The notes: generated by a model from the letters alone, not told the origin. A DNA stretch of 64,000 nt from Branchiostoma floridae (GCF_000003815.2 NC_049985.1:2798970-2862969); one strand, 5' to 3'; shown: positions 1-10,885, counted from the first letter of the stretch. Program-made: numbers and translations.

Positions 1-84
1 TACTATAAGTTTAGACCCCCTAGCGGCTTGTTTGGAACTGCAGTCGCCGATTTCCTTTCAAACTTTGGACGAGAATAACTCGAG

Positions 85-960
85 AACGTGTTGATGGATC
101 GTCACGATTTTTAGTATGTAGATAGCCCAAGTAACAATGTACATTATGAAATACAAATTATGCAAATCAGCAACTAATTTGCATAATTAATGAGGAAAGT
201 TTATAAATCCGCTGCATTTCATGATAGGACTTTCAAACTTGTCACATATATAGATGAGAAAGAGAGAAAAATCAATCCATATTAATTATGCAAATGACGA
301 CCTCATTTGCATAATTAATGAGAAAATATAAACGTGTTGACGGATCGTCATGATTTTTGGTATGCAGATAGCCAATGGGAAGACTTACATGCTGGAATTC
401 AAATTATGCAAATCAACAGCTAATTTGCATAATTAATGAGGAAAGTTTGTAAATCCACTGCATTCCTTTATAGGACTTTCAAACTTGTCACATTTGTAGC
501 TGAGAAAGAAAGAAATATTTATATATATTAATTATGCAGATGATAATCTCATTTTTATAATTAATGGCAAAATATGAACATGTTGACGGATCGTCATGAT
601 TTTTTGGTATGTAGATATCCTAAGTAACAACTTACACAATGAGATAATAATTATATAAATTAACAATTTGCATAATTAATGCGGAAAGTTGATAAATCCA
701 CTGCATTCCGTGATAGGACTTTCAAACTTGACACATATGGAACTGAGAAAGATGGCAGAGAGTAAGAGGTGTATGTTTGGGTCCGGTAACATCTTTTCTT
801 GAACTGCAGGAGCCGGTTTAGTTTCCTACTTTGAAAGAGAATAAGTAAAAAAGGGATGAAAGGATCATCATGATTTTTGGTATGCTGATAGCTTAAGTGA
901 TGCTTGATACAATTTAATATCATTATGTAAATAGGGATCTAATTTGTATAAGCAATGGCA
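85..960. repeat. 246-bp tandem repeat, AT-rich
   Basis: Head-to-tail units begin at 85, 331 and 577 (period 246), with a degenerate unit from about 855. Each unit carries the phrase TTGACGGATCGTCATGATTT, then TTTGCATAATTAATGAGG, then a 'gataggactttcaaactt' block. A single diverged copy of the later part recurs at about 25300-25460, so the family is also dispersed. No coding potential is seen; the small minus-strand frames here are incidental. Confidence 0.9.
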
Positions 961-1084
961 AAATGATATGAACCAACTCCGGGCATATAAAATAAAATGT
1001 AATGAGTAACACATTTATGTCTACAGACATCATTCTACATAACAAACCTGGTTTATTTGGCAAAGGTATGTGTTCGTGGAACTC

Positions 1085-1510
1085 TAGCTGGTTATACAGA
1101 ACAAACAAACAAATGTGCAAAACAAAAACACTAGAGTGCACTTCAACCAATGCCTTCTACTAAAGTGTACACTCAACAGTTTATAAGCATATGGCACATC
1201 ACCAACAATGCCCGACACTGTCCGTGGTGCTGAAAAGATATCACACACCTTGGTACAGTTTTGTCCAGCATCTGCAATTTACTTGAACTGCCAGGAGGCT
1301 TATGCTACTTTATGTAATGATGCATTTTAGATGCTGTGTAACCAAACATACCTGGGAGTTCAGATAGATGAAGTGGTTAAAGTCAGTTTAGATGGATGAG
1401 ATTTCTGACCCCATTCTGCTGGTAATTTTGTAAGTAAACTTCTGGGTACCCAGAGAAACCACTGTGTGTTTTGTGATATAGTTTTATAATCAGATTTAGA
1501 TGATTTATCA
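1085..1510. repeat. Copy 1 of the far-upstream segment of the duplicated gene unit
   Basis: This stretch (from 'ggttatacagaacaaacaaa' through 'cccagagaaacc') matches 8310-8740 and 14085-14500, and weakly 33440-33560. The other three copies lie about 0.5-1.5 kb upstream of the promoters of genes A, B and D (minus-strand sense). This copy therefore probably marks the upstream end of another unit whose gene would lie left of the window or has been lost. Confidence 0.75.
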
Positions 1511-1654
1511 GTCTGTATGTGATACATGTGGAGTTAAGCATAAGGTTCATTTGCTGTTATGGTAGAAAGCATGTTAGTCATCTTTTCATTATGTAGTATT
1601 TATGCACATGTGTGAGTTTTAGCTTCTTGTGTATGATGATTGTCATCTTCCACT

Positions 1655-1928
1655 GCAATGGCCAAGTGGTCAGGGATAGAGTGTTCACTTTACATTTGGT
1701 AGGTTATGAGTTTGATCCGAGCAGAGTAATATCATGGACTTTATGAATGGTACATGCTGCTTCCTCTACTTAGCACTCTGCATTAGTTCCGCTACCTGTG
1801 GACTAGCCCCCTGCTGTAGTGATTGCACAAGCTATGTGGCCCAAGGGCTTAGGAAAGGAGATGGGTGTTCTATATGCACCTGGAGAATTCTCCAGAATCC
1901 CGGGGTAGAATGCATTAACCAAATCTAA
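1655..1928 (+). mobile_element. tRNA-derived SINE, plus orientation
   Basis: The head has an A-box-like CAATGGCCAAGTGG and a B-box-like GAGTTTGATCC, then a tail containing 'gactagccccctgctgtag' and 'cccaagggctt'. The same element occurs in reverse orientation at 41500-41812 and in broken form at 44340-44665. The 64-codon plus frame inside it is a by-product. Confidence 0.75.
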
Positions 1929-2482
1929 GTGCGTAAACCTTTATCTAAAGGCATAGGAGGAATCAATGAATACACCATTTGCAAAAGTATTCACAAGACC
2001 ACAAACCAAAGCAAGCAAAAACAACTGTGTTTGACTCTGACTTACATGTTCAGACTCTAAAACACATGTGCAACTTTTACAGTTTTAATTGACTCTCCTT
2101 TGGTAACTATAGAAGCAAAAATTGGATGTTGCTCAGTGGACACAAAGTGAGCCATTAAAGGTACATTTATGCATATTCTGTTTATTGTTACATGCAAAGG
2201 GTACAGAAATATGTAAAATGCAGTATTCGACTGGAGGTCTAAGTTTCAGTCAATCTGAACAATCTCTTACAGTACCATTAGTGCGTAAACCTTTATCTAA
2301 AGGCATAGGAGGAATCAATGAATACACCATTTGCAAAAGTATTCACAAGACCACAAACCAAAGCAAGCAAAAACAACTGTGTTTGACTCTGACTTACATG
2401 TTCAGACTCTAAAACACATGTGCAACTTTTACAGTTTTAATTGACTCTCCTTTGGTAACTATAGAAGCAAAAATTGGATGTT
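1929..2482. repeat. Perfect 202-bp direct repeat
   Basis: Positions 1929-2130 and 2281-2482 read identically by eye, separated by 150 bp of unrelated sequence (period 352). No gene is recognised. The 96-codon plus frame spanning the second copy is not supported by codon pattern or splice context. Confidence 0.9.
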
Positions 2483-2929
2483 TGAATCATTCAGTACACA
2501 CTTAGAAAACAGAAAACAAAATGGAATGTTGCAAACTTTACAATTTTCTGTTCCTATTCAAAGCTGGAAGATGGAAGGATGCAAAGATGGGAGGATGAAA
2601 AGATGGAAGGATGCCTACCTACCTATTCATTACTACATTGTCGTAGAGTGTACCTGCATGTCTTAACATAGCAGATACTTCAAAAGCTCCAATCTTTTTG
2701 CTGAAAACTTATAAGTCAATCCGTCTCAACCCATATGGATGTCTTTTTACACTGTACCTCTACATATGCAAAAAAACATAAAAGAGTAAACAAAATGTAT
2801 ATGTAAAAAAAATAAAACAGGGAACTTAATTCAGTTATCAGCTTATTATTTTGATAATATTTACATATTTACAAAGTGTACACAATTTTTTTGTCTTTTC
2901 CATTTTTTGTCAACCCCTACAACACAACA
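2483..2929. other. No feature recognised
   Basis: AT-rich sequence with a short 'ggatgcaaagatgg' purine micro-repeat near 2575-2610. It lies downstream of gene A on the minus strand. T-rich stretches near 2885-2910 resemble the sequence beyond the 3' ends of B (about 9860) and C (about 22300), so gene A transcription may end here. Confidence 0.4.
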
Positions 2930-3166
2930 GGCAATATTTGCAGTAGATTGCCGGCCATCCACTGTCTCATCACCAGTGTTGTTACAGAGGAAGTTAAGTG
3001 TCAGGGTCCACAGCAGTGAGGGTTTCTAAGGAGGACTGTACTGCTGTAGGTGCCTAACATGGCCGTGCCTCATGAACACAGGGGACATCATAGGCCTCTG
3101 ACATCTACCCTGTAGACAGGAGACACACCCAGCAGTACAGCCCTCCAACTCACCAGGCCTACAGAG
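2930..3166 (-). promoter_or_regulatory. Gene A 3' UTR with conserved stem-loop
   Basis: Sequence directly after the gene A stop codon is strongly similar to the same region of gene C (22600-22857), although UTRs normally diverge fast. At about 3010-3055 it holds an inverted repeat (CACAGCAGT ... ACTGCTGT on the plus strand) around a loop with AGGAGGACTG. Gene B has the same stem at about 9898-9943. The conservation suggests an RNA element acting on mRNA stability or translation. Confidence 0.55.
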
Positions 3167-3478
3167 TTATTCTGTAAACCCGTTGATCTGTTTACTGTAA
3201 GTTAAGAGGTCGACTATCAGTACATTTGTGCTGTGGAATCTGAGGATGATTGTGAGGTTTGATCCTCTGTAGAGAATCATGATGATCAGCAGCAGCAGCA
3301 TCATCTTATGAGCCAAGACTAACCACTTCTGATTCTCTTCATCTTCAAACTGTTGTATAACAGCTATATAAAAAGCGTCTCCAAATGCGGCCATGCAAGC
3401 AACTGCAGTACCTATACGGATGGAGCTTGTCGTAACTTGGCTGACAATCTCCTTTGCTCTACGCAGAAGCTCCACGAC
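3167..3478 (-). CDS. Gene A, terminal exon: membrane segment and conserved C-terminal tail
   Basis: The exon opens after the acceptor tgttttcacag in phase 0 and runs 103 codons to TAA. It encodes an amphipathic start (VVELLRRAKEIVSQ), a weakly hydrophobic stretch, then a strong membrane segment (MMLLLLIIMILY) followed by the family tail with SNLTIIL, FHSTNVLIVDLL and YSKQINGF. The tail is shared with the last exons of gene B (10028-10286) and gene C (22858-23025), all entered in phase 0, which argues that it is translated. The upstream exon (4410-4465) ends in phase 0 and splices cleanly to it, giving a protein of about 157 residues. The family is not one I recognise. A and B have no signal peptide in the modelled exons, so a tail-anchored topology is likely for A. 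Confidence 0.7.
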   Translation of the reverse strand, partial: VVELLRRAKEIVSQVTTSSIRIGTAVACMAAFGDAFYIAVIQQFEDEENQKWLVLAHKMMLLLLIIMILYRGSNLTIILRFHSTNVLIVDLLTYSKQINGFTE

Positions 3479-3512
3479 CTGTGAAAACACATTAGGTTGA
3501 TGATGTGAAGTG

Positions 3513-3740
3513 TCAGTAGCACCTGCATACTGTAAAACCTATTTGTAACATAGTAGATGAAAGACTTGTCCAATTTCTTCCTGCATACAAAAAGGTTCCA
3601 CAGCAGGTTCTGAATCTGAGGATGATTGTCAGGGTGGATCCTGTGTAGAGAAGGACGACCATCAGCAGCATCAGCATCATCTGATGAGCCAACATGAAGT
3701 ACTTATTCGACTTGGCATCTTGTGCCTTTTGTAGGATTTT
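3513..3740 (-). CDS. Gene A, duplicated or alternative terminal exon
   Basis: A second copy of the 3' exon lies just upstream of the first. It has its own acceptor (tgtgtctacag) and also enters in phase 0. It encodes KILQKAQDAKSNKYF, the membrane segment MMLMLLMVVLLYTG and STLTIILRF. After that the copy diverges and runs to a stop without the DLLxY/KQIxGF tail. It could be an alternative last exon giving a protein of about 129 residues with a different C-terminus, or a decayed duplicate. No good donor is visible inside it, so it is not an internal exon. Confidence 0.5.
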   Translation of the reverse strand, partial: KILQKAQDAKSNKYFMLAHQMMLMLLMVVLLYTGSTLTIILRFRTCCGTFLYAGRNWTSLSSTMLQIGFTVCRCY

Positions 3741-4409
3741 CTGTAGACACACCACATGTTGATAAGTAACGGTCTAGATCTATAACGCTGCATCAACAAT
3801 TTACACTTTGACTTATAACATATACAAGTAAAGATCTTGAAAGTTTGGTTAGGCCTAAATCAAGTGCTCAAACAACTTTTTGAAAACTATGGACACTGGA
3901 AATAGTGAAAGTGCACCCATACCTTCTGCCATCTTAAGTCATAATGACTGAATGAATGAATGAATGAATTTTGCGATTGTCTGTCTGCAATCTGGCCATC
4001 TGGCCATCTGGCCAGCTCTGCCCATGTACCAGCCACAGCCATCTGTGGTAAAAGCGAACAGTTAAAAGTGCTGGCATATCTTGTTGATACTTCTATTTAT
4101 CAATTTTGGGACAGATTTTTTTAGTTCTTTATTAGTGCACGCTGTCTGGCATAAGATGAAATTGAAAGATTACATTTATGGAAACTTAAGGTTAAGGAGT
4201 CCAAGTTCATTAAACAAAAGCTGGCCATTGTCTGGCCACATGCAAATTGGAGCACTATGAGCTTGAATTTGAGCTTGTAAAGTTAGGGTACCCTTGTTAC
4301 ATGTACTGGTATTGAGAAGAGAATTGATTACCACCAATTATATAGTTTGCAATAACAGAAATCGGTGTATCTAGACTAGTATGGTTATAGTGCAAAGAAA
4401 TATTGCTAC

Positions 4410-4465
4410 CTGCATGCTGTTGATAAATGATGACTTTCCTGCACTAGGCATTCCGATGACCAATA
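4410..4465 (-). CDS. Gene A, Walker A (P-loop) exon
   Basis: This 56-bp exon is bounded by ttttctcag and gtagcaat. Joined in phase 1 to the preceding exon it reads VLVIGMPSAGKSSFINSM, a textbook G1/Walker A motif (GxxxxGKS) with the hydrophobic strand before it and the FINS helix after it, as in dynamin-like and interferon-inducible GTPases. The Val codon is rebuilt across the junction (G plus TA), strong evidence that the splice is real or recently was. I find no exon with switch regions or the G3/G4 motifs (DxxG, N/TKxD) before the terminal exons. The product therefore looks like a P-loop stub, or the gene has lost its GTPase body. Confidence 0.7.
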
Positions 4466-5075
4466 CTGAGAAAAGAAACAGCTAAATATGAATGATGAGT
4501 ACTACAGCTTCATGTATGATAGAATATTTCTACTTTCTAGCTATAATCAGAATTGACATGTAAATTTTAGATATACATGTAATGTAATCTTGAAATCCCT
4601 TATTTCTTAAACAGAAGTGACATGTGCATTTATGTGTTCATGAATGTACATGAAGTTTATTGTGAAAGTTAGACTATTACTTTTATGTGCATGTAAAGTT
4701 TTCAACTTAACAATTCCTTTTGTAGCAAGTTCATTCAGAATTCATGACATATGTGTAATCCTGTAAGTTAAAGAAAAGAAAGACATCAAGCCAAAGTCCC
4801 TTTTTTGGTCGAGATCTGATCTTTTCATTGCCGCACTCTCACCAGTTCTTGCGTGTCAACCACATGGTTCTCGCGTACATCTCCATGTATACCATATTAC
4901 CAGATACTCCAGAATAGTGCAGTTTGCTTTGTTGGTAAGGGTCAGTCTCAAATTTGTTCAGTGGGAAGTCTGACAATTTGCCTATAGTTTGTTCACTTTT
5001 TCTTCCCATATTTGTGGAAAAAAGCAGTTGTTGTTGCTACATACAATGTATGTAGCAGGACAACCATACACATAC

Positions 5076-5181
5076 CTTTTGGGACTTCATCTTGGAATCT
5101 TCTTATGCGGTCACGTAACCAGTCGAGACTTAGAGACTTTGAGACTTTATGTTCTGGCGCACAGCCTGACCCCTCCATCAT
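5076..5181 (-). CDS. Gene A, first coding exon
   Basis: After the acceptor ttcttttctcag the exon opens directly with ATGATGGAGG and encodes 35 residues (MMEGSGCAPEHK ... WLRDRIRRFQDEVPK), leaving in phase 1 at a donor reading AAAAG then gtatgtg. The gene B exon at 12127-12260 starts with the same ATGATGGAGG after a similar acceptor and has a near-identical intron start (gtatgtgtat). The first ATG is a plausible start because the upstream exons in this family are non-coding. The end of this exon continues naturally into the P-loop strand (EVPK then VLVIG), the usual arrangement at the front of a GTPase fold. Confidence 0.65.
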
Positions 5182-5214
5182 CTGAGAAAAGAACAGCATT
5201 TAACATCAAGTTAC

Positions 5215-5735
5215 CATCACGCACACCTGCATGACCAGATATGGGCACCCATCGCATGAGGTGGTTTCTTTGCCTCAGCCTACTTGTCGACTCAAAGCAG
5301 TTCTGCTTTCAACATTCTCCCTGCAGCCCAGCCCTGTAAGGCCTGGGTCACAATTCCCAGCCCGGGGCCCGGCCGGGTAGCTTTCGGAACCGAAAAATGT
5401 GATATAAAAGGCAACAAAAAACACAAAACATAAACAATATTAGTCATTGGCATAATTTGTGTATATTCCTTGGTAAACAAATTTATTTTTCGTTCGCCCG
5501 GTTTGGAAATGTGACCTAAGCCTAAATGTTACCACTTTGGCTTAAAAATGCAACCTAGTGTTGGTTCAAAAAGATGTTGTTTTTTTTTTTTTGAATTTGG
5601 AATTTGCAATCTTTGAGGCATTCTTTATTTGCGGTGATGTTTCACAAAAACTGCTGCATCATTTCTGTTATGGATGATTCTTTGGCAAATTGGGATTTGT
5701 AAAGTCCCAACATTCCTTAAGGACTTGATGATTTT
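5215..5735. repeat. Intron segment shared by genes A, B and C
   Basis: Blocks such as 'gcatgaccagatatgggcac', 'cattctccctgcagcccag' and 'tttgaggcattctttatttg' recur in the same order at 12480-12800 (gene B) and partly at 28190-28440 (gene C) and 32080-32110 (gene D). They show that the genes arose by duplication of whole units including introns. In gene A a short insertion near 5350-5520 interrupts the block. The 5' UTR exon 2 seen in B and C is not recognisable here. Confidence 0.7.
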
Positions 5736-5739
5736 TTTG

Positions 5740-6770
5740 TTTTTTGAGATCTTTGTAATAAGTTCAAGCCAGCTGCATGAAATGTACTACAATCAACAAC
5801 ACCTACAACAACAGAAAAATAAACAATGTATTTTATGCTTAACATGAAAATAGGAAATGACCTTAATCCATTTAATTTGTTTAAGGTATTAAAAGAGAAC
5901 CAAACACAATCTTTGATTGGCAGATACCTTGGAAAAGGTCAGGCCCTTGTACAGAGACTTGGTATTCCCCTTGGTTGTTTACCTGTATACAATGTGAAAG
6001 GATCACATGATGCGTTGTGTACATTAGATTTGCATGAACAAATATGTTACCTAGTATATGAACGTTATGAGGAAACAGTGCATTATCGTGTCTGATGCAA
6101 CATACATCTGTGTACTTTACCCATAATGGTAGTCTATCTTTATTCAAATAGTAACCTATATCCATTGTTTTAAAAAACGAGATATTTAGGGACATCTAGT
6201 CGATGGACGTTGGTTTCAAAAAAATATTCTCATAGCATTCCAGTCTGAAACAGCCGTCCGTCAAATTGATTTCCTTGAATACTAACATGTTATATACAAT
6301 GAATAAAGGTTACCCCACGGATAAAAGTGAACTAGTGTTAATAATATTAATATGTTACTTTTCAGCAATGACTTCAAAGTTGAAAAATAAAATACAGGAA
6401 CAACTGCCTACACAACAAAAAGTCTGTGTCTCTGTAGCATAAGCAATATGCTACTCCACTGCTTTGCCATATGGAACAAATTCTGTTGACGGGTTTTGAG
6501 CCTTTGTTAGGCAAGGTGCTGGTTATGAGTCGATGAATGTTTAGCAGTCAGTGCTGTATATCGAGGTGCCTTATGTGCCAGACTTCTGCACGTTTAAGAA
6601 CGCCACACAGGTATAAGGAAGAGTAGGGATGACCTTGTTGTTGACTGAAAGTCCACATTGCACTATCAGCTACACATTATGGATGATTAGCTTCCTGATC
6701 ACTTCAAGGAAAAGTAGCTTCACCTGAATAAACTTATAGATGACGACTGTTTTACTTAACAGAAGAAAGA
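5740..6770. other. Gene A intron 1, no further exon recognised
   Basis: Small open frames lie on both strands at 5826-6195, but neither has flanking splice signals consistent with the gene A phase, and no counterpart exists in genes B or C. A phrase 'taccccacggataaa' near 6310 recurs near 53300, a dispersed repeat. Confidence 0.4.
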
Positions 6771-6781
6771 TCAGGGCTTAC

Positions 6782-6824
6782 CTCCAACTCCTTGCTTCCA
6801 CCAGTACAGCAGCACAGCAAAGAG
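6782..6824 (-). other. Gene A exon 1 (5' UTR), estimated start
   Basis: The 3' border is a consensus donor (gtaagccc) at 6781. It aligns with exon 1 donors of genes B (12884), C (28546) and D (32827). The 5' end is set about 30 bp below the TATA box. No in-frame start codon is expected in it. Confidence 0.6.
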
Positions 6825-6846
6825 GTCGATGGGCGTATTTCGATGG

Positions 6847-6912
6847 CTTTTATAGCAAAATAAGAAAGGGGAATCCCCAATGATGTCAGGTGATGGGGAA
6901 TCAGCCAACCAG
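6847..6912 (-). promoter_or_regulatory. Gene A promoter: TATA, kappaB-type site, CCAAT-like box
   Basis: On the minus strand: a degraded CCAAT region near 6903-6908, a second half-site (gggaatc) at 6896-6902, the palindromic GGGGAATCCCC at 6868-6878, then TATAAAAG at 6847-6854. GGGGATTCCCC fits the NF-kappaB/Rel consensus GGGRNWYYCC on either strand. Order and spacing are the same in genes B and C. Confidence 0.7.
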
Positions 6913-7374
6913 GACTGCACAAAAGTGCTGAGTGCCACATTTGTATCTTTAGAAACAGGATTGTTTTTATTGCTCGGAAAGTCCCACCTGTATACTTTTA
7001 GATCCAGACAGTGAAAACAGTAGTTCAAAACCTGTTGTTGGAAATCATAAAATCTGTTTTCTTGTAAATCGACAGTCTTTAGAACAGCTAAATTGTTGAA
7101 CCCTTTTTCATGAGTATCGTCACTTAAAACACAAAAATCACAATTGTAGTGGACATTTTGTATAGGGAAGGTTCCATGTTGAACCACTGTATTTGTCAAG
7201 TTATTTTGAATGTCTGATTTTGATGACTCAGACTATAATCAAGGTCATAAAGCACCTTGTAAAAAAATGGTGAAAAATTTAAGAACATGTAGAAATGATC
7301 CATTCTCATGAGACACAATAACACCTACCATGCACTTGTTAATGTGTTAAGCATCAGGTGTATGTACTTGTGTA

Positions 7375-7392
7375 CATTGTGTGTGTGTGTGT
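7375..7392. repeat. Short (TG)n run
   Basis: A simple GT dinucleotide run inside otherwise unremarkable upstream sequence of gene A. The interval 6930-7970 holds no gene I can support. Confidence 0.8.
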
Positions 7393-7974
7393 ACGTTGTA
7401 CCACTGCCTTGGTGCAGGTAATATTTGCATAACCTTGTAAAATGGCGGGCAGTTTTCCTGTTTTACCCTGTTGGTGTGTCCATACCAAACACACTAGTCT
7501 GGATACCAGACCATAGAGCTATTATCAATAATCCCTTTGCCCAGGTAAACAAACTACCCACCACCACAGATACCAATTGGGCGCCAACTCTTGTTGTGCT
7601 TCCCTGGCTGAGGGGGTTATAACTGTTAATTGGTCTCTATCCCTCCTTACTCAGAGAGTCAAACACATGGACCCAAACATACATATAATGGCAATGTGTA
7701 TCTAGTATGAGCCTCTACATCTAGACTAACTCCCTGTGCCACAGGGGGCTCAGTCCACATGTGTGGATTGTTCCATTAGCGGGAGACCTAAACTATTCTA
7801 AGTAATCTTACAATAACCAAGCGTGAGTGGTCTTGTATCCAGGCTAACTACCATTTCGCAACAAGTCATCCATGTTTAAGATCCATGTTTCACTTTACAT
7901 GCTTTGCAGCACTGAGTACTCATAATTGTACTGCTCATTCTGTTTCACTGTGAAAGGCACAATACATGCATTGT

Positions 7975-8100
7975 GCCAGGTGGTCTTGTAGTTAGGGTTT
8001 TTGCCTTAGAGTCTTAAGGTACTGGGTTCATATCTCAGGCCCAAATGCTATACCCTTTGGAAAGGTACTTTGCACCAATATGCTTACTCGGTTAAAATGA
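7975..8100 (+). mobile_element. tRNA-headed SINE fragment
   Basis: A-box-like GGTGGTCTTGTAGTTAGGG and B-box-like GGGTTCATATCTC are followed by a 'ccctttggaaaggtacttt' tail phrase. A related tail occurs at 46625-46745. It does not fold as an intact tRNA. Confidence 0.6.
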
Positions 8101-8229
8101 GTACCTACAAATGTAGCTTTGGTTTGGGACATTCTCTCAAATGGGATGTACAATCCAGTCATGTTGGAGGAGAACCACAATCACATTAAAAAAGCCAGTA
8201 CATTTATCAAAAAGGGTAGGGGCTTATCC

Positions 8230-8740
8230 TGGTTTGAGTGTTTCAAATCTGTCAATCTGGTCTTACACAGCTTGTACCTGCTGTACAAACCTAGTATGTT
8301 ACACCCAAAGGTGGTTCACTGGTTATACAAAACAAACAAACAAATTTGCAAAACAAAAACATTTTTGAACTTTAACTAATGCCTTGTTCAGAGGCATACA
8401 CTTAACCAGTTTACAAACATGTGGCACATCACTAACAATGCCTGGCACTGTCCATGGTGCTGAATAGATGTCACAGGTGTACAGTTTTGTCTGGGGGCCT
8501 GCAATTTGCTCTTGAACTGCCAGGAGTCTTATGCTACTTTTCAGAATGATGTATTTTGGATGCTGTGTAGCCAGAAATGTTTTGCAAACAGTTATAATGT
8601 GAGATAATTTGATGAGAATAGCTGGGAGTTCAGATAGATGAAGCGATGAAAGTCACTTTAGATTGATGAGATGTCTGACCCTATTTTACTGATTATTTTG
8701 TAAGTAAAGTTCTGAGTAAAACCCAGAGAGACTGAGTGTT
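8230..8740. repeat. Copy 2 of the far-upstream segment
   Basis: Same sequence as 1085-1510 and 14000-14540. It lies 1.4 kb upstream of the gene A promoter and downstream of gene B, fixing the border between duplication units A and B. Confidence 0.8.
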
Positions 8741-9880
8741 TTGCAGCAAAAATATATTGCATCAGTGTCTGTCAGATTTAGATGTAGAGTTAGACACAAG
8801 GTGCATGTTCAGAAGAATTATGCGGTGCAGATCTTATTGTATTTGTAGCTTTCTTATATTTTTTAAATTTTGGATAGACTGGTTGCATGTCTCCTTATGG
8901 ACCTGCATAATGTGTAAGCTTTCAGCATATTTAGATATCATCTTTCAGAGAACATAGCTGACAACAGCGAACCGCATGATATAATACATACTAGTACATC
9001 ATGTATATTTATTCAGTGGATACCAAATTAGCAAGGACAATTGTATACATCCTCTTAATTGTTATACTTACAGAACATGGAACTATGATAAACAAAGAAA
9101 GGTAACCTTGGCTTGAAAATTTAGCTAAGTTTCCTAAGTAACATGACTGGTACAACTTTACAAACTTTAAGCTATTCTTTGGTGTTCATGTTTATCCAGA
9201 TGCATGTACTACATGTACTTGCTGAGGTGCTAAACTTAGTACTTACTAATAGGAGCATGCTGACCTGAGTGAATGAGTGAATACAACATACTTCAAAATA
9301 ACAACCATACACAACCATATATAAATTATAAAGTCAAAATGAAGATGTTTCTATTGTTATTGACAAAGAGTTCTTAAGAATTGTACATGTAGATCTTATG
9401 CTTGTTTAACTGTTACAATTCTTGAATTAGCCAGGGAATGAAGACTTCTAACCTAAGTAAAGGAAAATCCTTTTTTTGAAATTAGAAAAAAAAGAAAATC
9501 CTGAATATGTCAAGTAATCAATGATTAGACAAATTATCCTGAATCAAATTTACATAACATTTTGAAAGTCTTAACCACTTAGTTAACAGGCATGGACATA
9601 ACAATGTTTACCTTATGAATATATGTAATGGATAACAGCTATTTCACCTATTTCAAATGTTAGTCAAGCACATTTTCTTCAACATGCATTTTTATATACC
9701 GGCAATAACAGGAAATTAAAACTCTAAAGCACATGTATACTAGTATATTGCACAAAATACAACAAGAAATTCAAAACTCTGTAACACTTACCTACTAACT
9801 GTCATTACTGCCTGCAGTAATACAGATACAAGTATATACATATTTACATAATATACAGTGATTTTTTCATCTTTTTCCAA
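8741..9880. other. AT-rich spacer between genes A and B
   Basis: No exon, SINE or inverted-repeat element recognised. The end (9850-9890, 'ttttttcatctttttccaat') resembles the sequence past the 3' ends of genes A and C and may carry the gene B polyadenylation region on the minus strand. Confidence 0.4.
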
Positions 9881-9884
9881 TTTT

Positions 9885-10027
9885 TGTTAGGTTTTCCACA
9901 GCAGATAAATATTTATGGAGGACTGACTGCTGTGGATAACCTAACATTGCCCCCTAAACCCCCAAACAGTCCTCCTAATCAACAGGTTTATTGTAAAACA
10001 AACCTGCTGATGTGTAACACTTGTTTA
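9885..10027 (-). promoter_or_regulatory. Gene B 3' UTR with stem-loop
   Basis: An inverted repeat (CCACAGCAG ... CTGCTGTGG) spans 9898-9943 with AGGACTG in the loop. It matches the stem in the 3' UTRs of genes A and C although the surrounding bases differ. Retention of pairing in a more diverged UTR favours an RNA structure. Confidence 0.55.
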
Positions 10028-10286
10028 CTACAGAAGAACAAATCCACAGATCTGCTTGCTGTAGGGTAACAGGTCCACAATAAGGACATTTCCACTGTGG
10101 TATCTGAGAATTACTCTCAGGTTGGATAGTCTGTACAGAATAATGGCCAGCATCAACATCAACAGCAGGTTCTGAGCAAAGAAAGGCTTTACTCCCAACC
10201 AAATCCTTGGAAATGAACATCCTGGCTCAGTAGGTTGCAGCTGGAGATCTTGGCAGTCCTTCAGAATCTGGAGCGTTTCTTTGAAC
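10028..10286 (-). CDS. Gene B, terminal exon: membrane segment and conserved tail
   Basis: The exon follows the acceptor tttctctcaacag, enters in phase 0 and runs to TAG at 10028. It encodes FKETLQILKDCQDLQLQ (continuing the coiled-coil character of the previous exon), a linker with Pro and Cys, a membrane segment (NLLLMLMLAIILY), and the tail SNLRVIL, YHSGNVLIVDLL, YSKQICGF. The tail aligns residue for residue with genes A and C apart from the last few positions. Phase 0 entry matches the phase 0 exit of the heptad exon at 11090-11358. Confidence 0.7.
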
Positions 10287-10885
10287 TGTTGAGAGAAAAA
10301 TGTCATTACATTGGTATTACCACAATTATGCACAATACTAGTACATTGCAAGATTTTTCAGCATTACAGAAAAAGAAATGAGTGGGTGCACTTTGCCATA
10401 TTTTGGGCTGTTAATCTGTATTGATAAGATCCCAAAAGTTTGTATGGGTCTACATGTACATTTTATAACTTTATTGTCTCTTACATGGAAAACTGAAGAC
10501 ATTGGAATTGATAAAGCTTCCAAATGTCCTATAATTATTGCAGTCCCCATTTATACATGTAAATGTAAGTACTCATTGACAATAATTGATTACATTAAAA
10601 GCAGTTCACATATTTGTTACATTAAAAGCTGTAGACACAGGAATATGTTATGACTTTTTAATGTAACATATGCTGGTTAAAGGGAAAAATCATGTTCCAG
10701 TAAATCTATTTCTTTCTGTTAGATAGTCCTTTCAAATTGGTTGTCCTAAATACAGTCTCAAATATTTTTCACGGTAGTCAATGCTTGTAATGACAAAAGT
10801 GTGTAACAGTTCAGGTTCAATGCCAACATGCATTGTTATAAAGTAGTTGAAAGATGAAATCAGTAATCATTCATATGTGTCCTAC

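Noticed and set aside
1734-1928. 64-codon plus ORF with many Cys
   Set aside because: Lies inside a tRNA-derived SINE; the reverse copy at 41500 gives a similar spurious frame.
5826-6195. Overlapping plus (89-codon) and minus (104-codon) ORFs
   Set aside because: Both strands open equally, no splice borders in the gene A phase, no paralogous copy in B or C.
6771-7199. 142-codon minus ORF
   Set aside because: It runs through the TATA box, kappaB site and exon 1 of gene A and has no equivalent upstream of B or C.
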